From Blastobasis lacticolella (lineage: Eukaryota; Arthropoda; Insecta; Lepidoptera; Blastobasidae): DNA of 64,000 bases. The stretch lies in the NCBI GenBank assembly GCA_905147135.1, contig LR990054.1:12003001-12067000 (forward strand), read 5' to 3'. The notes under the pieces were generated by a model. It was not told the DNA's origin. It did not search any database and saw only the letters and a program-made list of their open reading frames with translations. Numbering within the stretch: the first letter of the stretch is position 1; the number at the start of each line of letters is the position of its first letter. The position numbers and the translations under genes are program-made. Below are positions 58,420-64,000 of this stretch, one piece after another.

Positions 58420-58615
58420 TCAACATGGCCTCAATATTCCTGTTATGCTCTCGATCGCTGCGCGAAGGCCCGGGGTCCGCCTTGATCATAGTCCAGGGTT
58501 TAACAGATCAGGCAATTACAGTGAAGGATGTCAAAGACCGTGCGAAGTGGAGAAGAATGAGTAGGAAAGCGGACCCTGGCAGAAGCCAGGATAAACGCAA
58601 GGTCGGTGATGATGA
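58420..58615 (+). mobile_element. SINE piece joined to RTE-type LINE 3' end
   Basis: 58,440-58,532 is family-1 SINE 3' body in minus orientation (CCCGGGGTCCGCCTTGATCA). It changes abruptly at about 58,526 to plus-strand RTE 3' end (GTCAAAGACCGTGCGAAGTG; AAAGCGGACCCTGGCAGAAG; GCCAGGATAAACGC; GATGATGATG). Confidence 0.75.
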
Positions 58616-59599
58616 TGTATTTACGGCTACAATTATTATTGTCTCAATTTACAGCATCCTATGGAAGGGTAGAGCTTTGAAATACAAACAATCGGTTAAC
58701 TTTATGGGTAGGTACCAATGTACCGAACTCAAGTCGAAGTTTTGGGCAGAATGTCGTCAAACATAAAATTTACTAGGTATGTACGGAGACGACATTTCCG
58801 AGACGCCCATATGGAACAGCTCAAACAGAAACTTTTTTCATTTACTGCCTTCCAAGGCGGGGGAGAAATTTGCAATTTTATTTGGGTCTAGCTCATAGCT
58901 GTGATATTCACCTACAATGGAAACCTATTTCTATTTTGATTAATATAATAAAAATAATCAATTAAATTTATTTATTTAAAGTACCAGTGATTAAGAATAC
59001 TTTTTGATAATTATATATTATAAACCTTTTTCCTGCCTTAGTGTATGTGTTTCCTACCAAATATAGCAACATATGGTACGTAAAATTGATATACATTTTA
59101 ATTTCCAGGAACATTTTAAACGTATCTAACGGGAACAACTGGTAATTTGTGAATCAAATGTTATACTGGGTTGTTGAGGGTGAGTGACCGACATTACTAA
59201 TGTATATAATGTTCAATGACAAAAACTGTCAACTAAATGGCTGACTTTGTTTGATTTAAATTTGTAGTCGGTTATAAAAATGTTTCTCATGTGTTCTAAT
59301 TTTGACATACGAATAAATAAATATTAAATGCATATTGCCACTCACCCGCTTTCTGACACCACTTTCTTGGCTACATCCATTTTATAAAAACTAAAATTCT
59401 ACGAAGCCATACGTCAATACGATCGCTATATCTTGACTTTATAAGAAACATATTGCTACAGCATCAAAAAGTAGTGCGAGAAAAATATATTATTGTGTAG
59501 CTGTCTCCCGCGGGACCATTAATATTTCCGGGAAATAAAATATTAAAGGTTCCCCAGGGTAAAAAAAACATGATATTGTAATCGAGAATATGTGAAGGA
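58616..59599. other. AT-rich stretch, no gene
   Basis: Nothing recognised. Confidence 0.35.
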
Positions 59600-59905
59600 G
59601 TGTTGGTTGGCCGAGCGGTTAAGGTATTCGACTCGTAAGCGAGAGGTACCGGGTTCAAATTACTCTTTTCTGAGTTATGTACATTTGTTGAATTCTAACT
59701 GATGCTTATTCACATTCAGGTGACTGAATGTATAACCATTATCCAATCTGATCAGATTCCCCTGGTAGCTGAGCACCTGGGTCACAGAGATCAAATGGCA
59801 GTCGCTCCACTGTAATTACGTGATCTTTTAAATCCTGGATCATGGTCAAGGCAGACCCCAGGCCCTCGTGCGTGTGAGCACAGCCGGGACATTAACGCTA
59901 AGATG
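59600..59905 (+). mobile_element. tRNA-derived SINE (family 1)
   Basis: Box A TTGGCCGAGCGG, box B GGTTCAAAT (degraded), body, 3' hairpin (CCCCAGGCCCTCGTGCGTGT), tail GACATTAACGCTAAGATG. A ~35 bp deletion follows box B. Confidence 0.9.
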
Positions 59906-62900
59906 TTTTTTTATATTATAATGGGAAATATCTTTTTTTTTACCATTTATTGTACACAAAATTGTTACAAAACTATATGACAGAATAAATCAGACACAAC
60001 AGACCAACTTATTTCTATGAAGAAATTTCTTCCAGCAGGCCTATCGTAACTCAAAATTATTAGAATATTTTAAAAATCCGGAGTCATGAATTTCAGCTAC
60101 CATATCTACGGGCAGACAGAAAACTCGAAGAATATCTTCTAAATCATATCATGGTGTGCATAATGTATAGCCGAAGCTAAAAGTTATAAGAATATTATAT
60201 TTCATATCTGTGGTCTATGTCGCTGTGGTTCATTCTGTTGATGGTTGATTTTTACAAAAGCTAACATATCTACACCATGCAGTTATCCGCCTTCTTCTAC
60301 ATTTCATTTCAAATAGAAACACAATAACTTAAATACTAGTTTTGTGACGTCACAGGCATACACAAACTTGTTCGTAGATAGTGGTAGATTTTAACCCTAT
60401 GGACACTGACAACACAATCCCCAAACAATATCTATCTCTTGGCTCATGTTTACTATATGCATGCTAGGTGTACGAAAGTCTCAATTATAGAACGGAGCTT
60501 TAGTGCAAGATGGGGCTTAACACATTGTGTTGTTAGTATAATGCTTCCGGTATACGCTTAGTGGAAGCCGCAGATGCTCGCAAACGATTTACGATGGCTG
60601 CTTTCCAAAACGGTCCTATCTCTCAACTCAAAACTTTGCCCACAAACGCGTCCGGCAAACTTATGGCTATCGATGTTTTTGTTCTACCCCCTTACATCGT
60701 AGAGCTCGAGTCAGAAATAATCAACGACGATTCGCCATTTTAGTCGTCTGCAGTTGCGATGAGACGGATATTTGGAAGGCTGACCCACTGACACTTCAAA
60801 GCATTTTGTGAGGATTCGGTATTGACTGCGGTTTCAGCCTGATGGAATAAATAAACCGGGGCTGTTCTTTAAAAAACGCCATTGAGCAATACATAAAATA
60901 TTGCAGATTTCCAAAAAGTTCACGATTTCCAATTTTGTTTGTAACGAGATCGCTAGAACTAATTATTTCAATCTAATGATCAAAAATCCCTTAGGATTTT
61001 CGGACGTACTCATATTTATTTCAATTATTACGACGAATATACTGTATATTAAACATAAAACAGGTAAAATGGTACATATCGAGGTAAAAATTGTGAAAGT
61101 CATGTGGTTAAAACCGATAATTCACAAAAGGATTACCAATATGTTTGGGTATCACTGAAGATATAATTTTACAGGATCACGAAACCATGACACGATTTTT
61201 CTCAAGAAACTTTACGCAAAATTTCCAGAGCCTTCTACAGCAATATATCATTTTCCCGTCCAACCAAAAACAAGCGATGAAAATTCAAATTTAGAGCATA
61301 GAAATTCAAATACTTACTCGGAGCCTGCTTATATTTATGTAAACGGTAATCTGTCTTCTGGGAACCGTTCAAACCAACCTGATCCTTCAAGTAATACGAC
61401 ATTGTTCGGGGCCACTGAGGTCATCTATCACGCCTTACATTTACGACGTTATCCCCAGTCCCGTCTGTGTGTAGAACATTCGTCTAGACCGAAATTATCT
61501 TCAGCCCTATCTTGAGTTTGAGATTTTAATATTGTGAATGAAATTTTTCGTACAATATTATAAGAACGGCTCAGCTGGGACGATTTCATTTTCGCTGTCT
61601 GAATATAGTGAAGAAAGGTTTATTTACTCAGATGTTCACAGAATTTATGTATATTTCGCATGATTAAAAATGCGAAAATAAAGTTGTTGCTCTTATTTTT
61701 CTGTTGCTTTTGCTTTAAGCTATAACCAAACTTTACCGAAAAAATATAGCCGTACTTATGGTAACTTTTAATATGGTAGTGGAGGTGAATAGTGTCAATT
61801 TTATGGACCGAGCCCCGTGACAGGTTTACGGCTGATTTTAGTGTTACTATCTTGGCATATATTCGTCTTTATGGGGGTAGGGAAAGGTGAGCCATATTCG
61901 TGAATCAACTCCACGATAAATAAAGGTGCAAAGAGATTGTGAGCGCGATAAGTTTTTACGGGTCTGAAGCGTCGTCCCTCAAATTACGGGTAAGGTGAGT
62001 CTGACAAAGCGGATGATGTAATTTATTGTGCGCTACTTACCACGATTCACTAACATTAAAACTAAGAAACGATAGTTCTAGGTGCGAGTGTTTTAAGAAA
62101 ATATTTCAGTATTGAGCGATTAGTAGATAAACTTTTATTTACGATACTTGTACGATTATAATTATAGCACATCAGCGCGATAACTCTGTATAAATTGTAT
62201 TACTACCTTGCGTAAGTTAGTTCTAGTTCATTAACTAATCAGTATGCACATTGTATCAATCAAGTGAAGCATCAAAACTTTCTATCAAATTTATAAGGAT
62301 TTATCCATCAATCAAGATCTACTATCAAGATCAGTATATTTAGCAAATACGTGTGCGTAAAAAATTTTACGTAACATTTAGTTTATTGAACAATCAGTCA
62401 AGTGTTTATGTCTATAGAAATCAGGTCGCTATTTTAACAAAACCTCGTTCATTCGCCCCCCACATAACACGATCACGCGAGAGCTCGAAACGGAACACAA
62501 CTCCGCTGTACGCTCTAAGTAAATAAGTTAAAAGCAATTTCTTAAAAACCGATTTATCAACGTCTTACCCCTTAACCGTTCGGTTCGGATTTAGAACCCC
62601 ATTGAAGCCGGAATGTACCTTGATCCGGCCCTAATCCGTGTTGACAATACCACCCATAAATTGGTGTAAGGGGTATAAAGATCTGATATCTAAATCAAAT
62701 TTCCTCAACGAAGGCTTGAGTGGGGCTTCATTGAAGCGCACATGTAAGCAAAATAGTATAACTTAAGAAAAATATATTGGGTAGGAAGATCTTAACCGAG
62801 TCAATAAGCGATCCTCATCTCCGGTTTTAAAGTAATACTGCACGGAGATCCTTCTAAGAAGATTATATTTCAATAAAATGAAAGCTACTCGTATTTTTAA

Positions 62901-63119
62901 TATCTTGACGAAGTTTGAAACCTTTCTATAGTGTGGTTTCTTTTTAAGTATAAAATCCTCGTTAATATCCGAGACTTTGTCCACCAAACCCAGATAAAAG
63001 CAGAAAATTTCGAACGAAAGTACGAAATTCGTCAAAATAAATAATACCTATGCAAAACAAGTACGAAATATATTTTATAAGTTGTCAAGGATTACGTATG
63101 GGGCTTTGTAATACCTAAT
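59906..63119. other. Mostly AT-rich DNA; one coding-like frame
   Basis: Apart from the frame at 60,537-60,743 I see nothing firm. 62,050-62,700 has a less AT-rich patch (ACACGATCACGCGAGAGCTC; CCTTGATCCGGCCCTAATCC) of unknown nature. The minus-strand frame 62,763-63,035 is compositional. Confidence 0.35.
60537..60743 (+). CDS. Unidentified coding-like frame, possibly a last exon
   Basis: 68 codons open from after a TAG at 60,534 to TAG at 60,743. It includes VEAADARKRFTMAAFQNGPI, a central Thr/Asn/Ser stretch, MAIDVFVLPPYIVELESEII and the end NDDSPF. Codon choice is balanced and GC-richer than the surroundings, unlike the AT-driven frames nearby. There is no proper ATG start, so if real it is a terminal exon or a decayed retro-element piece. 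No family recognised; I found no upstream exon. Confidence 0.35.
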   Translation, partial: YNASGIRLVEAADARKRFTMAAFQNGPISQLKTLPTNASGKLMAIDVFVLPPYIVELESEIINDDSPF

Positions 63120-63165
63120 TACTCATCGTCATCTTCGCGTCAATCCCGGTTGTGGTAGACCTCTT
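63120..63165 (-). mobile_element. SINE family-1 tail scrap
   Basis: ACTCATCGTCATCTTCGCGT and CAATCCCGGTTGTG equal the 3' end of the family on the minus strand; the rest is missing. Confidence 0.55.
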
Positions 63166-64000
63166 TGCCTCAATTCCGTACACACATGACGGTATTTCTT
63201 CCTCTAAAATATTTTAAGACCGTTAGAGTGAAATACGCGACTCTTTGTCAGTCTGATGGAAAAATACCGGAGACTTCGGTGATATATCTAGATACAACTA
63301 GCATGTTACATTATGGGAGACGCATTCTTTATTAGGTGCTTATAGTAAACTGATAGCCGCAGTGACCGATAGAAGGGTGCAAAAAGTAGAATATAGATTA
63401 CAATAAAGATCCCGATACAATTAAGATTTGGATTATATATAAATATTTTGAATTTATGTATTTCTCTCTCCGACATACGTAAGTCTGAAATAATTTTTGC
63501 TCCCGGAATCATGCTCTGACAGAAGAGTACTAGAGCGCGAATGATTTTTATTGCTAGTTTAATTGAATTCGCGCAATACTGCACAAGTAATATTGTTTTT
63601 GTGTTCCTATCGACAAATTAAACTGAACGGCAGGACGTGCTACAACTAGATTTTCAATATTGCGGACAATGCAGAAAAAAAATCACCAAACTCCCTTTGT
63701 ATAAAAGAATGTCATACCATCTGGCTGATTTTTGTGCGGGACTTTTACGGATTCGTTTATGTTGCTTTGTTGACTTTCCATGCGAATAAAGCTTTGACAT
63801 ATGCACTCACAGGCATAAAACGTGGCACAAGTGCTTACCACAACTAAATGTGCATCTATGCTTGTGGTTTGTTTGATTTTCGTTAATATATATTGTTTCA
63901 AAGTTACACAGGATTTAAAATTGGTATTTAAATGGAAATGTATGGAAATCACACTACGTTTGTATGGAGCGGGCTCGGGGGAGACTTCTGAGACACCACA
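63166..64000. other. No gene recognised
   Basis: Two ~90-codon minus-strand frames (63,306-63,584; 63,683-63,952) have no motif and AT-driven composition. Confidence 0.35.

Noticed and set aside
1..64000. CRISPR arrays, bacterial operons, rRNA genes
   Set aside because: No regularly spaced repeats, Shine-Dalgarno-led gene strings or rRNA sequence seen; the DNA is insect.

Overview
The window is moth or butterfly (lepidopteran) chromosomal DNA. It is AT-rich, gene-poor and full of dispersed repeats typical of that order: tRNA-derived SINEs, RTE-type and other LINE remnants ending in (TGATGA)n, and small inverted-repeat DNA elements. The few genes have insect-style exons with GT-AG introns. 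I see no bacterial features.

The left third (1-22.5 kb) is dominated by one host gene on the minus strand. Its signal-peptide exon lies at 22,397-22,453, and three further coding exons at 4,236-4,326, 2,017-2,124 and 884-1,119 read through in compatible phases to a stop, giving a 163-residue secreted Gly/Ala-rich protein with a very basic tail. Its first intron is about 18 kb. A second minus-strand exon, encoding EVQPV-type repeats, leaves the window at its left edge.

Inside that intron sits the most notable content: a divergent pair of intact, intronless genes of bracovirus (polydnavirus) type. One is a protein tyrosine phosphatase (14,632-15,516, minus). The other is an I-kappa-B-like viral ankyrin (16,440-16,973, plus). 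Each has its own TATA box and CAGT-type initiator within the 0.9 kb between them. Bracoviruses are injected by braconid wasps into caterpillars, where PTP and ankyrin genes suppress immunity. Finding both intact in lepidopteran DNA points to chromosomal integration of wasp-virus DNA, either germline or somatic in a parasitised specimen. The PTP keeps its catalytic Cys/Arg loop but has WPH instead of WPD and an altered Q-loop, so it may bind rather than hydrolyse phosphotyrosine. A block of roughly 14.3-18.4 kb around the pair lacks recognised lepidopteran repeats and is my best guess for the imported DNA.

The right two thirds (22.5-64 kb) contain no host gene I can identify with confidence. 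They hold at least eight substantial copies of one tRNA-derived SINE (two with perfect 16-17 bp target-site duplications), a second SINE family, degraded LINE pieces (RTE-like, Jockey/CR1-like, RNase H-bearing), a dispersed ~260-560 bp family, a foldback MITE nested in one copy of that family, three perfect short hairpins at 30.3-31.7 kb, and a repeat family that carries a 118-codon open reading frame (best copy 43,892-44,248).

All repeat and family names come from motif recognition by eye; no database search was possible.
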